A stretch of DNA of 52,332 nucleotides from Kalaharituber pfeilii. Its lineage: Eukaryota; Ascomycota; Pezizomycetes; Pezizales; Pezizaceae. Positions 36,845 through 48,849 of the stretch are shown in pieces. The stretch covers positions 1 to 52,332 of the forward strand of contig WHUZ01000174.1 of assembly GCA_015179045.1 (NCBI GenBank), given 5' to 3'. Each line of letters starts with the position of its first letter. The stretch's first letter is position 1. Made by a program: the position numbers and the translations under genes. The notes beneath the pieces are model-generated. The model worked only from the letters and a program-made list of their open reading frames with translations, was not told where the DNA came from and made no database searches.

Positions 36845-36922
36845 CTCGCTTGTTCAAAGTATTGGAACGGCTGACTAACTATGCGCTAGTCAGCCGTTCC
36901 CAATACTTTTTGAACGAGGGAG
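36845..36922. mobile_element. 78-bp palindromic MITE (TA-flanked, Tc1/mariner-like)
   Basis: The two arms are near-complete inverted repeats: GTTCAAAGTATTGG-AACGGCTGACTA on the left, and the inverse of GTTCAAAAAGTATTGGGAAC...GACTA on the right. Only about 9 bp lie between them. Outer ends read CTCGCTT and CTCCCTC. TA is present immediately outside both ends (36843-36844 and 36923-36924), as expected for a TA target-site duplication. The element is essentially two terminal repeats back to back, with no coding capacity. Confidence 0.75.
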
Positions 36923-36924
36923 TA

Positions 36925-39900
36925 TTACGAATCCTGTTAAGATACACAGATATATATGTAGGTACAGGTAGTGCTTCATATCCACTGGGAATTATATTAC
37001 ATCATACTTTTGCTACTCTCGTGCCCATGTACCTTTCGGCATGACAGTGCCTCGGAAAATCAATAGCAACAAATTACCGATGACAAATCACCGATGGTCG
37101 AACGAAGCCCTAGAGTGCATGAAATTTCCAGAACACCTCGGGCCGATGCAAGCTGCCGAGAAGCACCTGCACAGCGCATGCACCCAATAATATAAACACC
37201 AATATAAACATATTTACTTTGCTTTTATTTTTATTCTTGATAGAAGTTGACGTTTGGGATGGCTGCAGCAAGTCCCATGGATTCACTATGCTTTGAGCCC
37301 GCGTGCCACTTTATGTATGGAGCTTGCATGCATGCCTGCATGCGGTCATCCAAATGACGAGGTGGATGTTGGATGAAAGTTACATACCAAAGAAGGTTGT
37401 GACTGGAAGGAGTAGGAACAGTCGGTGTGTGTGCTGTGAACGAAAGCCTTGAGCTGGTCACGAGAACAAGATTTGGAGTGATCAAGTGAATGCGAGTAAC
37501 AGTCCCCAGATCTAGAATGACAGGCTAAGTGTGTTACACAGGAATATTGCACTGTAAATCATATGCTAGTGCACAGTGAGTTTTATCGACATTTCAACGC
37601 CCGTCAGAACAAAGTTACAGCTAAACTATTGAGGTTAGTAGAAGTGTCAGCGCGGCGCGTGGAGGTACGCCATAACGCATGTTCATGTTGGTATCTTAAT
37701 ACATTTGTGACCCGCGTAATCGAGAATACACGAAACACATACCTCCCGTGCCATATTTTGCTCACCGAGCCTGCCTCCTGATTGCATTTTTTTTTTTTTT
37801 CTTTCCCAAAAATTTTTTTTTTCAAGGGGGACAAGAAGCTTGATTTGACGGTCGCCGTTTCACAAGCTGCCGAGAACCCTTTACACTCGCAACTGACGTT
37901 ACTCCCCCTCACCGAACTACTACAGGTGCCTTGGACCTTCCGCATATTGAGACTGCCTAATCGAGTCATCCGCCCAAGCGCCAAACCACACGACCAATAT
38001 CCCTCACTTTTCCTCCGAACACTGTGCTCTGCATCCTCGCCTCTTTCCTCACATCGCACGCCTCGGGCCATTTACTGAAAGTGATTTAGAGTGCGCCTGT
38101 GACAACGTACGCAGAGACAGGTGAGTCCCCGCATGGATATGGCATTGCGCGCATGTCACATCGCATCATAGCACATTATCCTGGATGACGGGTCAATTTT
38201 GGCTAACATGGAATTTTTGAAAATTTCCCGCGGCACTGCCCATGTGCTGAGGGACATACGAGACCAAAAACCTCGATTGCCAGCTAGCATTTGATATCAG
38301 GAAAAAATCGGATCATGGCACCTGAGCAGTCCTGCGGCGTCACAAGCTTTCCAGATACCCTACCTATTATACCTACAAGACATTCTCCTTTGGCACATCC
38401 AGGAACAACATTACCTAAGCACTCGCGTACTAGCTTCTACTAAACAATACCTGGCGACAGCAACGTGCTGTCCTTTCCCTTCTTCCCTCTCTCAGCAGCG
38501 GCGACTCCGGCCTATCATCCACATCCGCCACTACCTCCGGGCCGAGCCTCCAATACCATTATATATCAACGACCCAGTCATGAAGGACATCGGTCGGGGT
38601 AGCAAGGAACTGCAGGTCCCGACCACGAATAGCCCTCTGGAGGGACTGAGCACGGGGGAATGAGCGACAGTCGAAAATGAAGTATATTTTGGGTGGGCGG
38701 GTGAGTTGACTTTTCAGGCGGAGGCGCAGGGGGCAACGAGTGAGGAGGTACGTACAGATTTTGATATTTTTTTATTTTTATTATTTTTAATTTTTTTATT
38801 TCAAATTATTATTTGCGAAACCTGTCTTTTCCATGTTAAATTGGGATTATTGTCCCATTTCAACACATTCCTTGAGCGAAGACGCACCCAGATGGCGTCT
38901 ATTTGGGCATTGCGACTACACCGTCTCGTACGCACGTGGGCGTCAAGTTCAATTTGCATACGCATGCATCGAGGACATTAGTCGGGCATATGTCATCCTA
39001 GTGCCATCTCCTGGCGGGACTGATGTCCGTTTCTGGAGCATTCTCCGAAAGGTACTGGTTAAGAAATGTCTCAGAGAGTGTTCTCAATCAAGGAACATTG
39101 GCGGTCAGTCCTTACTTGCAATTTGCAATTGCGATATGATTGACTGGCCAACAACCGCCTGTCTTCCCCACTTCTCGCGCGCATACCTTGCTGCTTGCGG
39201 ATATTTGGACATCCCACTATCGTTGGCTAGCATATCGTGTTGGCAGTTGACACAGTTGTGTGATAGACGTGGTGTACGTGCGCCTTTCTCTTTTTGACAG
39301 CCGCTGGCAACTGCAATCGCGCTGCTAGTAGATCAATCAACAATGAGCAAGCAATCACGAATGCAGAATTGGCTATGCAATCTTGTTTATTTTAGTTTGC
39401 TTTCAGACTGCATTGACATATGCTTTCCCTATCCAAAGATAGAGTCCCTCTACAGACGTATCAGAAACCAGATAACTGATTAATCCAACCCAATTGCAAG
39501 CATATCCATAGCCATTTGTGATACAAGAGATAGACCACCATGAACCCTTGCACAGAACAACTAATCCAAATGACGACATTACATCTCATCCTCTCTTTCT
39601 TGCGCAGTTAACTACCAGTGACTCTTAAGGCGACAGTCGAAGCGTCTTGTATGGCGGGTCATAAGCAGCCTAAGACCGACATGCCTAAACGTCAGCATGC
39701 GCGCCGCACTCGATGAATTTGTACTTGATATAACCAACTACAGCCGATTGATTGACTAATGGGCCACCGCCAGGAGTAACGTTAATCGCTGATCAAGTGT
39801 CTTTTGGTCAACGGTTTAACAAAACTCCGTTACGGCGGGAGGTGGGCAATGTGAGCAAAGAACGACTGGCGATACAAAAGCCGGACATTCAAATTGCGAA

Positions 39901-40790
39901 GGCGAATCTGGAGAGGGAAGGCGTAGGGGGGAGGAGAGATAGGAAAGGAAAGAGGATTTGGTTGTGGGGTTTTTGGTGATACAAATGGGCTACAGAAAAG
40001 TCGAGATAGCTCATGCAGGCCCATTTGTTCGAAAATGGTGTCATGGCTACGGTTATTGGGCAATATGTTCGCAAATAGATTTGCTATGATAGGTTGGCTG
40101 ATTCTTCCGTTCGCAATAATTTCTCCTAAACAAATTAATTGTCATGGTTGTATGGTAAAGTACTGGTATTCATAGATATCACGTATGTTATATTCATTAT
40201 ATTTTTCATTTTGAGTTTTATCTTTTGGGCGAAGTAACCTCGCCGTGTCGACGTCAACCGCACTCGTTACATTCACCATCATCCCATCGCAAGCCTGTGA
40301 TCAACCGGGGTCCGGCATTCACCAGCCGTATTAGAGTTAATCTAGTTAATCTATGGTCTTTAACCTCCCTCGCCTCTCGCCCTCCGTGCACAGCAAGCAA
40401 ATCAAAGTGTCCTTTACCCAGTCAGGGTAATCGCCTAGTCAAACGCCCAAATCTAAGTCATGTGTTTACTTCAGTTAAGTATTTTTATTGCAGGTTAATA
40501 TTGCTATGTCGTTATTGCGAACGGGCAACTTCGCAAGCACTTAAGCACCAAAGTTTTAGTAACCTATTCATAGACCATTCGCTAATATCTCCCGTATGCA
40601 CTCCTTTTTCTAATTATGCGCAGTTTCAGTGGGACAGTTCATTTCACTGATGCTCTTCTCTTTGCTTTTACCTTTACCGGGGTCCCTTGACCAGAACCCG
40701 TCGCACGATCAGAACAGGTGCGTCACTTCACTTTGGTAACAGGTTCTCGCATTTCGGGCTGAGAAGGGTATAGGCATGCATATTTTTATC
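36925..40790. other. 3.9-kb region without an identifiable gene
   Basis: A moderately GC-balanced stretch at about 37600-38100 has overlapping frames on both strands, neither with a motif. Another frame at 38833-39297 is similarly anonymous. A 10-bp hairpin, ACAAATGGGC at 39981-39990 and its inverse at 40019-40028, encloses 28 nt. No gene is supported. Confidence 0.5.
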
Positions 40791-40792
40791 TA

Positions 40793-41455
40793 CAAGTGTC
40801 CCTGGCTATAATGAAACTTTTGATAATGAAATCCTGGCTATAGTGAAGGAATGGGCGCGATGGTTTGCGCCGGCAGCTAAAACACCCTGCCTATAGTGAA
40901 AAGAGGTGCTATAGTGAAAATGAAGAACTTTTCAGTACTAATTAATTCAGCTACCGGTGAAGCCTTCTTGCTATAGTGAAATACCGGGGGGTAGCCTCAG
41001 TACTGCTTTAGGAAACAGGCTTGGCAGAGTGGGAACTCAATTCAAGATATCTGAATACAACAAGAAAAAAAAACTTTTAGAGATGTGACTGCTTCAATAT
41101 TATATGATAGGCATTGAAGATAACCCCATTAGCTTGCCATCGGGATTAGAAATTAATTAGCTCGGAACTCTTCTGAATTCATATCTGCTGGGCACAGCCA
41201 CACTTCCTGGCGATCGTGACATACCTTCCATTTTTCTAGCCAAAGCGGCGTTGAGGAGGCATGATATATTGGCGGTCCGGTAATGAACTTAATTCACGCT
41301 TGAGATCTGAATGTCATACACTGAAAATTTCCGCATTTGACAATTTTTTTCACCCCTGCCTACTTTGGGGGCCAGCACGTGACCCCTCGCTATAGTGAAA
41401 ACTGAAGAAAACCAGTCAGATTCTTGGCCTTCATTATAGCCAGGGTGACGTGAAC
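40793..41455. mobile_element. 663-bp pogo-like MITE with iterated CTATAGTGAA boxes
   Basis: The ends share the inverted core CCCTGGCTATAATGAA (left at about 40800, inverted right at 41431-41444). The outermost bases also match partly (CAAGTGTC against GTTCACGTCA). TA lies directly outside each end (40791-40792 and 41456-41457), fitting a Tc1/mariner-pogo target duplication. Inside, CTATAGTGAA recurs at least five times and CTATAATGAA-like forms flank it, mostly in direct orientation near the left end. Such boxes look like reiterated transposase-binding sites. There is no transposase frame, so it is non-autonomous. Confidence 0.75.
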
Positions 41456-43768
41456 TACAAATCCAACGGTCGTACATAAGTACATCCCTTCAATTAAGCT
41501 ATCAGAGGTAGGTATCTGCAAATGTGGATACGAAAGATCAGCCATTGATACACTGATGGTTGAAATCACTTCTCTGGATTGGCCAGTATGGAAGATAGCA
41601 AAAATTCACCAGGGGGGATACTCAAATACATTAGTTTTGTGGACATAACATCGACTTACCAGTATCTGCATCACCGTTATTCCATGCACTCACCAGAAAA
41701 TCAAATCAAAAGTACATGAGTAGTAAGTGGTACCTAAATGCGTTGATCATCCCCTCAGCAATCTCATTAGAGTCAGTAGAATGCTCCGTGCGTATGCAAC
41801 CTTCGCTGGTCTACTAGTACGTTGCTCTCCAGTCAGGAACTAGAACGAAACAACGTTGCATCCTCACAGTCTGGTTGGCACAACGAACCCTCGTAGAGGA
41901 TCCTCACTTAACGTTTATCATATCTAAATCCGTACTAGCAGCCGTTGCGGGGTGGCTAAAAAACAGAATTTCCCGATATGGGATAGCGGGAGATCGGCGA
42001 AGGGGCGATCGGCGAAGGGGGTGGTGAATGGCTGATGTTCGGGAATTCCTAGGCCATGGATTTGGAGCAGTTTGCCTGAGAGACTCCTTTGGGTTTGGGA
42101 TTGGGGATAGGTTGGGCGCGGCTGGGGAGAGAGGAGCTGAGTTATTGGTGGGAACAGGAAGGCGTGGAGCGGTTGCATCTTCATAGGTGGGGTGCTGAAT
42201 CCAGTTGCAACGTTGCACCGCGTGCCCAGCCGCTCCCTTCGTCATTAATTCTGGATAGTTGGTTCAAAAGAGGGATCCTTTTCCGCTTACGGGCAATCTA
42301 ATTGAACAAAAAGGGATGAACAGTTCGTACTCGTAAAGTCTCTTGCCGCTCGCTGCAGCAATGTTGTAATGCGGGATCATGTAGGGGTGCTCATATCGCA
42401 CGTAAAAATAATCAATTCCGTTTAGCTAAGTAGAATTCAAAAATGTTAGCAGAGTTGCAACCGTGCAACAGTAGAGTATCATAGGGACTTTAGCAACTGT
42501 GCCTCCTCCACCTGAATCTGAAAATTTGTCAACGCTAACAGTTTTGCTGTCAAGTATCTGCCACCCATATCACGTATTCACCGGTGAAATACAGATAACG
42601 GTTTTCATGTCTTTCTTTTTTTGTGCGGTTATTGTTCACACCACATTGCATTAAACCTTTCTTTTGCATGCACACCGCAGGAATCATGTACTCTATCCTA
42701 GATACATAACCAATGTACCATCGGGCTGTCCTGCGCTTTCCTATTCCTAGATGTCTCTCCGAAGACGATGACAACGCGCGGAAAAAAGCGTGGCAGCGTC
42801 GTGGCCCGGGGGATCTCGGGGTCGCGATTGGTTTGACGTGCAATGCACGCATGCACAGCTAAAAAGTACGATTGCATTATACTGAGAAACAAGTGCCCAC
42901 TTGATGTCTCGCGTATTTCGGACGAGGCTGAGAGAGGTGGCGTCGCGGCATTGGCCTTTGCATAGGGCTAATTTGTTGGTATTTTTGGGTCATTGTATTT
43001 AGAAGTGGCAATGGGCGTTGCTGTTATATTTAGGTTAAGTTTGAGTTTGGCAGGAACAATGAAGTTGATTGAATGAAATGTTGACGGCAATTGAAATGTT
43101 GAAAGTATGTCTCTGATAAAAGCATTCAGCAACGGTCGCTTGTTGCCCGTTAGGGTTGTTGCTCGTTAGCGCGCGCTGGGTAGTGTTGATAACCAAGCCT
43201 TCAACCGTTTTAGTATATCGGTTCAACAACACCTCAGCGGTAGACGATAATGACCAACAGCAGGACATGATCAGCATTGGCTGTTGCACCTGACTGAGAG
43301 AATCTGTACGCAACACATGCAGGCAGCCGCTGGTACTCTCGGCTTCTTAGACGCTCCAGCACCCACAGGTACCGTGGCGGTACAATGTGGCTTTCCTTTT
43401 TTTTTCTTGGGTAGAAGCAGACGTGGTGAGACCAAACTATGCATTGACGAACGGGATACACTGTACAGATGATTGGTTCGAACCTATTGCTGTCCAGCTA
43501 GAACTCAGACCATATGTTGGGTCGTCTAGCCGCGTCGCAGCATGCAATGCCGTTGCATTTCAAAGTTCACTGCCGCTGCAGGCTGCAGGCCTTATTATTG
43601 GGCAAGGTCGTCCTAGTGATCAATTGGTCAGATATATACGGAATAGGTAGAGGGCTGCGCAGTACTGGCCTCTCTGCACAATTGCCCACTGTGTTCAAGT
43701 TGCAGCTTGGGTGCTTAACGTTCCATATGGAAAGAAGTGCAACTACAAGGTTTGCATACCAGCAGGCC
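41456..43768. other. 2.3-kb region without an identifiable gene
   Basis: It contains a 15-bp direct repeat around GATCGGCGAAGGGG at about 41993-42022 and the transposon-end-like motif at 41868. Short frames (e.g. at 43035-43316 and 42550-42852) carry no recognisable motif. No gene is supported. Confidence 0.5.
41868..41881 (+). repeat. core copy of the transposon-end-like motif
   Basis: AGTCTGGTTGGCAC matches the 20-bp motif at 12988 over 14 bases, but the preceding dinucleotide is AC rather than T/TA. It lies about 410 bp right of the pogo-like MITE. Confidence 0.35.
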
Positions 43769-44135
43769 TTTTTTTTTTTTTTTTTTTTTGAAATATCATT
43801 ACTCATATACCTTCCTATGGGCTATGACGAGGGCAGTTACAAAGATAACGGAAAATAAACGGAAAAATTAGAGGATAGAGAAAATAAGACGAGATAAAAC
43901 ACAATGAGACAAAACCAAAGCAAGGTATTATCTCCCTATCCAGCTCCGCAGTTCTGCCACCGGGTCCCCCTCCCCATCTCTTGCACCCGGGGGCCTGTAT
44001 ATCCCCTCCAGCCTGCCTGGCCATCTGCTCCTCTATACCCCACATCTGTTCCATATATGTGTCGCTGTCTCCTCCCCACACCATCTGCATTCTGGGCTGT
44101 ATACCTTACCCAACTAGGAAGGCATCAGAATTTCA
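43769..44135 (-). mobile_element. 5'-truncated LINE (non-LTR retrotransposon), C-terminal CCHC and 3' end
   Basis: T21 at 43769-43789 is the A-tail of a minus-strand element, preceded by the 3' motif GAGTAATGATATT. Upstream on the minus strand one frame encodes the typical LINE C-terminal knuckle CRWCGEETATHIWNRC, then RSRWPG and VAELRSWIG before the stop. It aligns residue by residue with the LINE at 49876 (WPG..., RPP..., V.EL..W.G). A TAG interrupts the frame between GV and RSRWPG, where a Trp codon is likely, so it is dead. The 5' limit is not defined; coding similarity fades near 44135 and I find no clean target duplication. Confidence 0.72.
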
Positions 44136-46088
44136 GCTACTTACGTTCTCTTTTCCGCTCCTGCGGAGTGGCGTCTACTACGTACTACCAGAGGCTGTGC
44201 CCAGACGTTTTGCATGCTGCCCTTTTGAATGGTTTTTAGATATTCTGACGTGCGTATACGGGCAGAGAAGAGTGCATGCATACACTACTACTCTCTATTG
44301 ATTTGTTCTAGCTACAGGGCGCAGCACATGCCATCAATCATTGACTAGGGGAAAAGGTTCCATGTAGAACAAATTCAAAGCGCAAGATTCTTAACAGAAG
44401 TTAAGAGGGCTCTGCATAAGTGGCCCGCTTTCAATTCATTCTGGTTGTGCACCTCTTGAGCCTTGTATCCATGCTTGAACAGACTTCTTTGCTTTAGGTG
44501 TATTACGTTCCCAAGTTGATCAATATGACCATCTTGTTACGTTCTGAAAGACCCTGTGGCTCAGGCGCCACACAGTTGGCCATGGGCGGGAAGTTGGTGT
44601 TACCGTAGTGCGTGTGTGCATGATGTGATGATATGGTGAGATAAGACATCCAGATCAACACCATCGAGACATGAGCTACGCTACAGACAGAAAACCGGGC
44701 AATAACCCTCCTTGCTTATAGCATGCATGTGCGCTGTAAGACAGTCCACCCGCAGTCCTGCCGTGATCTCGAAGGTGGGGACACTACAGACACAATTGGC
44801 TTTTTACACTATCGAATACCAGATATACATAACATGTGCAAGGAATCAGGCCCCCAAAGCAGGGACAAGAGACATTTCAAGCTGAAAGCCCGCGCACTGC
44901 AAGAAGGAATAGCGCATGCAGACATCTCGCTCCAGGTTCTCTATTGATTTGTACTCGCTTATCTCGGCGAATCATATCATCTTGCCTACCTATCCCTCTC
45001 TGGATTGCCAGTCGAAAGCTGGCTATCGGTATGTACTTGCTTGTATATATCACAAAGGCTCGATCGAGTAAGACATCGACATCTAGAACATACATAAGTA
45101 AGTAGTTACACCCGCCCGAAGAGCTAGTACGGGATAGGAAATCTATGGCCGATGTCACGGGTCATTGTGAGATGATGATAAGAGCAGCTGCGGTGTGGGG
45201 GTATTGCTGCAATAGGTCAGAAATGCAGAGTGGCAGTAGCCCAAGACTTGTTGAATGAATGTTATCATGACTTGGTACGGATGTCACATGCGCAAAGTGG
45301 GTGGGCTCAAACCTGAATCTAGGTACTGGAGGGAAATCTGAATGGGAGGGAACGCTTAATTAAATTTACTTGACTTCGTTTATTAGGAAATTATTGTCAG
45401 CAATGGTTTTATATTTTTCTTTGATTTTTTTTCTGTAGTCAGAACGTAAGCGAGAGCATTAAACGGACCCTAGGTTGCAAGACTAACGCTGAGTACTGTA
45501 GATGTAGCATCCAGATATCTCTCATTTTGGCTGCACCTCGCGTAAGGCTGCACAGCTGGGCTTGCGGAAAGAGTAAGTAAATAAGTACGTAAACGGTATA
45601 CATCTGAGACCTCAACACATTTGCCATTTGAACGATACGGCGATCAAGTTTCGTAAGGTACATTGATCGATTAGTTAGTACCCTAAGTTACATTCCTATT
45701 GCTCCGGATGCTTGTATTGGTGGAGTTAAAGGCTTGAGTACTAACTTGCTGTGTACTGAGAAAATTTGAAGCATACTCAGGACACAGATCAAACGTTCCA
45801 GTGAGATAAGTGTTGCTAGATTGTGGAAATAACAATATTGTATGTGTTCAGCGTAAACTTAGACCCGGCAGAGCCATTATCACATATATATGTTGAGATG
45901 CTCGAGCCAAAAAAATCTGGGTACGAGAACATATCAATTCGAGTTGTGAGATATTTGAATTTCACCTTGCGGCCATAGTATGCATGAAGCTTTCGCCTTT
46001 TATCCTAGAGGGACAAAAACAAAGGTAAAAAAATATGAGAAAAGTAAATGACCAGGAGGAGTTAAAGGACTCGAACTCGCTCACACTT
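44136..46088. other. 2-kb region without an identifiable gene
   Basis: The leftmost part may still belong to the truncated LINE. Beyond that only short random frames are seen on both strands, with no domain, splice pattern or repeat that I can define. Confidence 0.5.
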
Positions 46089-46160
46089 TAGCAACACCTC
46101 GTTTCGATCGATGGCCCTCCGGGTTATAAGCCCAGCGCGCTTCAGCTGGGCCATGTTGCT
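46089..46160 (-). tRNA. initiator-tRNA-Met-like sequence with UAU anticodon, probable pseudogene
   Basis: The minus strand folds as a 72-nt cloverleaf without intron. The acceptor AGCAACA pairs fully with TGTTGCT, followed by A. The anticodon arm is CTGGG-CTTATAA-CCCGG, and the T loop ATCGAAA is closed by a 5-bp stem with one mismatch. The D stem GCCC/GCGC also has a mismatch. A1-U72, the run of three G-C pairs in the anticodon stem and the GATCGAAAC T arm are hallmarks of eukaryotic initiator tRNA-Met, whose loop normally reads CTCATAA. Here C is replaced by T in a CpA context, giving UAU. Automated callers might label it tRNA-Ile(UAU). With two stem mismatches I think it is a decayed copy. 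A second B-box-like GAGTTCGAGTCC lies just downstream (46078-46067). Confidence 0.6.
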
Positions 46161-46536
46161 GGTAGATGCCGGATTGTGGAGCTATCATTGTGGGACCGGA
46201 TCCGTATAGTAGAACAGATTTGGCTGGCTACGAATTTGACTCTATTACTATCTATTACTACCACTCTGAGTGAACTCTAGCGCTGCGCAACTGTGCGTCG
46301 GCGGATAAAGTAATATTTACTGGTAGTTCAGGGTAATTGCTACCTGACCGGCAATTGCAGTGACAGGAAGCCGCAATAGTGGCGTGAATTCCATCGGCAT
46401 AGGAAATTTAGTTTGGCTTGGTGGGAACTTGAAGTATTGAGGTTTTCTCTTCCCTGAGTAAATGCTCGTCTGCAGTATGTCTCTGACGCACACGTGACAT
46501 CCGCTTGAAACTGTAAGCAATACGTAAGGAACTCTA

Positions 46537-46603
46537 TTTTTTTTTCTTTTTTTAATATATCATTACTCTTAAGAAACCCTAGCGGCTGCCTTACCAAGGT
46601 GCG
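46537..46603 (-). mobile_element. very short LINE 3' end (family A), tentative
   Basis: T9-C-T7 on the plus strand is followed by a sequence whose minus strand ends GAGTAATGATATATT, the same terminus as the LINE at 43769. The flanks GGAACTCTA and GAAACTCCT may be a decayed target duplication, which would make the insert only about 67 bp. The right limit is therefore tentative. Confidence 0.45.
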
Positions 46604-46965
46604 AGAAACTCCTCCTACCGCTCTAGGTCACTCATTATGAGTTTCCAAATTCAGCAACAAGGGAGGTTCGAGCACCGATACAGGAATTACTTACTTCGGT
46701 GGTGGATCTCTGCTTTATCAGGCCACGAGTTCTTTCAAACCCTTTGCTTCCCATCCCTCAGCTTCCAAACTCCTCTGTTACTATCTACACCTTTTCCTCA
46801 TTTCTCATCCTAACTTTCATCTTGGTTCTATAGAGAGTTAGGCTCAATCTCAATATTACCGGTAAGGATACTTGCATTGGTCAAAAAGTCTCGAGTTTCA
46901 TCGAAGCGCAGCAAGTTCTTTCTACCTTTACCTCGGCATTTTAAATCCCTTACGAAGCTACAAAC

Positions 46966-47643
46966 ATGAAGCAGAAGACGTTTTGGGATACCTGCTCACA
47001 TAAATTTGGCTTTAGCGTCGAAATGGGACCCCTCTCGCCAACTCCGACTCGAAAGTTCATGTTCATGCTCAACGTCATCCTCTTATACATCCTCCTGTCC
47101 CTCTTCTTCCAAAGGATGTACGCAAAGGGTTGCGTACATGAAAACGGGACGCCGTATGTTTCCCCTCACGCCATCCTCTGCTTCCCTAAATACAGATATC
47201 AAGTCTACGTTTCTTGAAAAGCTTGAGTCTAACATTCCCAAGGAACATTACCGCCACTCAAAGTGCGCCCGAGACAGTTTATCAGCTTATGTTCAGCTTA
47301 TACAAAGAGAATCCATCGGGGGGCTAATGTGCGGAAAAACATCCAAGTGACAGTGCAGTGCCCGGCAGACTGTAATTGCGGTATATGTGCGCAGCCGCCG
47401 CCGCATCCGTCATTGGTTTGGATCCGAACGCTCTTTTACCGCTGGATTTGTTGGCATGTCTGCCTGGCCTTGCATGGGATGTTCGGTTCAATGTTGACCA
47501 TGTATCTGTTGAGTAGATTTATTTTGAGTGGAGCAGGCGGTGCAACTAGTGTGCGAAGAAGCGTTGAGAAAAAGGAGTACATTGAAATATCAGTGAAGAT
47601 AGAACTGGGAAAGGAGTTAAGCGAAGGCTATAGAGTTGAATAG
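46966..47643 (+). CDS. candidate two-exon small membrane protein, unrecognised
   Basis: A pyrimidine-rich leader precedes an ATG in good context (AAACATGAAG). Exon 1 (46966-47153) encodes 62 residues including a hydrophobic helix (KFMFMLNVILLYILLSLFF). A donor GTATGT at 47154 and an acceptor TTATCAG at 47285, with a TCTAAC branch-like site near 47228, give a 132-nt intron that removes three in-frame stops and keeps the frame. Exon 2 (47286-47643) encodes about 119 residues with a CPADCNCGIC cluster and another hydrophobic stretch (FGSMLTMYLLSRFILSG), ending at TAG. The predicted protein is about 181 residues. I know no homologue. Other frames in the interval are partly open too, so the model is uncertain. 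Confidence 0.35.
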
Positions 47644-48319
47644 GGGGGAAACGTGGAGGTTCGAAACTTGGTTGCGGATATAAAGCTGTATGGGGCATAG
47701 CAGGTCAGTTTAGAATAAAAAAGCTTACAGAATATATAATCAGCGACGGTGAACCTGAAGAGAGGGCTTAGGTTTGAGCTGACGATGTAGTCGTATGATG
47801 ATGTAGTATCACACCCGGACAGTAAGTGTATTTGCAATATTGACCTATCCATGTGTAGGCAGCATGCGTTCGTCCGCTCGCAGCAAAAGCCAGGAAGTAT
47901 CATGCACGACGTACAGTATGTATCAGAGCACTATCGGGTTCATCAATATATTTGCTGGCATTTACGTAATTTCAGTTGACAAATTACTTGCAACGTCGTG
48001 GTATTCTCTTGCCTAGTACTGCTTACCTAAGAGATTGGAAGCCGCACGCTGCACATAACTTGGAGTAACCCGTGAGAGGCAGGTATTAATGAGGCAGAAA
48101 TAGGCCTTCCTACCTTGGCCTAAGTTTGTCTGTGGCCTTGAGGGTAACTAGCTGGTTTAGACCAGCAACTAAATAATTGGGCCTTCTGTGCCTAAAAAGA
48201 GGTGTACATGGAAATGTACAATCTCTGGGGATTGAAAGTCTGACCGATCTGTCCCTCTGACAGGTTGGCTGCTGATGCTCGATCTGAGATGTTGGGAAGC
48301 ACGAGCAACGTCTTTTGGA
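47644..48319. other. short intergenic stretch
   Basis: No coding signal or repeat that I can define between the candidate membrane-protein gene and the first micro-insert. Confidence 0.5.
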
Positions 48320-48403
48320 ATTTTGTGGTGGTTTTTTTTTTTTTTTTCAATATCACGCAACCCCGCTTACCGCTCCTCGCTATGGTAGGAGATTTAGTGG
48401 TGG
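48320..48403 (-). mobile_element. micro retro-insert (about 44 bp plus A16) with 12-bp target duplication
   Basis: The insert 48332-48391 reads, on the minus strand, CTCCTACCATAGCGAG, then AGCGGTAAGCGGGGT, then GCGTGATATTG and A16. It is flanked by ATTTTGTGGTGG (48320-48331) and ATTTAGTGGTGG (48392-48403), a 12-bp duplication with one mismatch. Duplication plus A-tail is the signature of target-primed reverse transcription. The body shares its cassette with the sequences at 13635 and 49134. Confidence 0.75.
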
Positions 48404-48727
48404 CAATAGGGGATATTTGGGACGAAAAGTTGGTATTACTGTAAGCCGCCAACGTATGGACATCATGACCTTATAACAGAAGCTATCGCCATAGTGCAAT
48501 TTAAGTGTCATAGTCGCACTATATAAAGTGGGGCTATGCAAACTGCAGACACGAGATGGCTTTTTTCTTTTGTTTTCGTTCATTGCTCGTACGCGGCCCG
48601 TCTCGGCTGTGGCGAGAGCTATGAACTGGTTATCTACACAATACCAATAAAAAGAAAAGGAACAACTCAATTTGGTCCCAACTTGACCCTCTGCCCCCCC
48701 ATCGTGGAACCTCCGCAACCCTCTCTA
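48404..48727. other. spacer without identified feature
   Basis: About 320 bp of anonymous sequence between the micro-insert and the left terminal repeat of the 640-bp element; nothing seen. Confidence 0.5.
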
Positions 48728-48849
48728 CCAATGAATCCAACAGGCCGTGATCTGCATTGGACTGAAACCGCCTGGACCAGTCGAGGCCGGTATTCTCAGT
48801 GGCCTGGACCAGCCTGGACCGGCCTGGACCGGCCTGATCCACATGAATC

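Noticed and set aside
38833..39297. 155-codon plus-strand frame
   Set aside because: No recognisable motif and irregular composition; start is a chance ATG downstream of a T-rich stretch.
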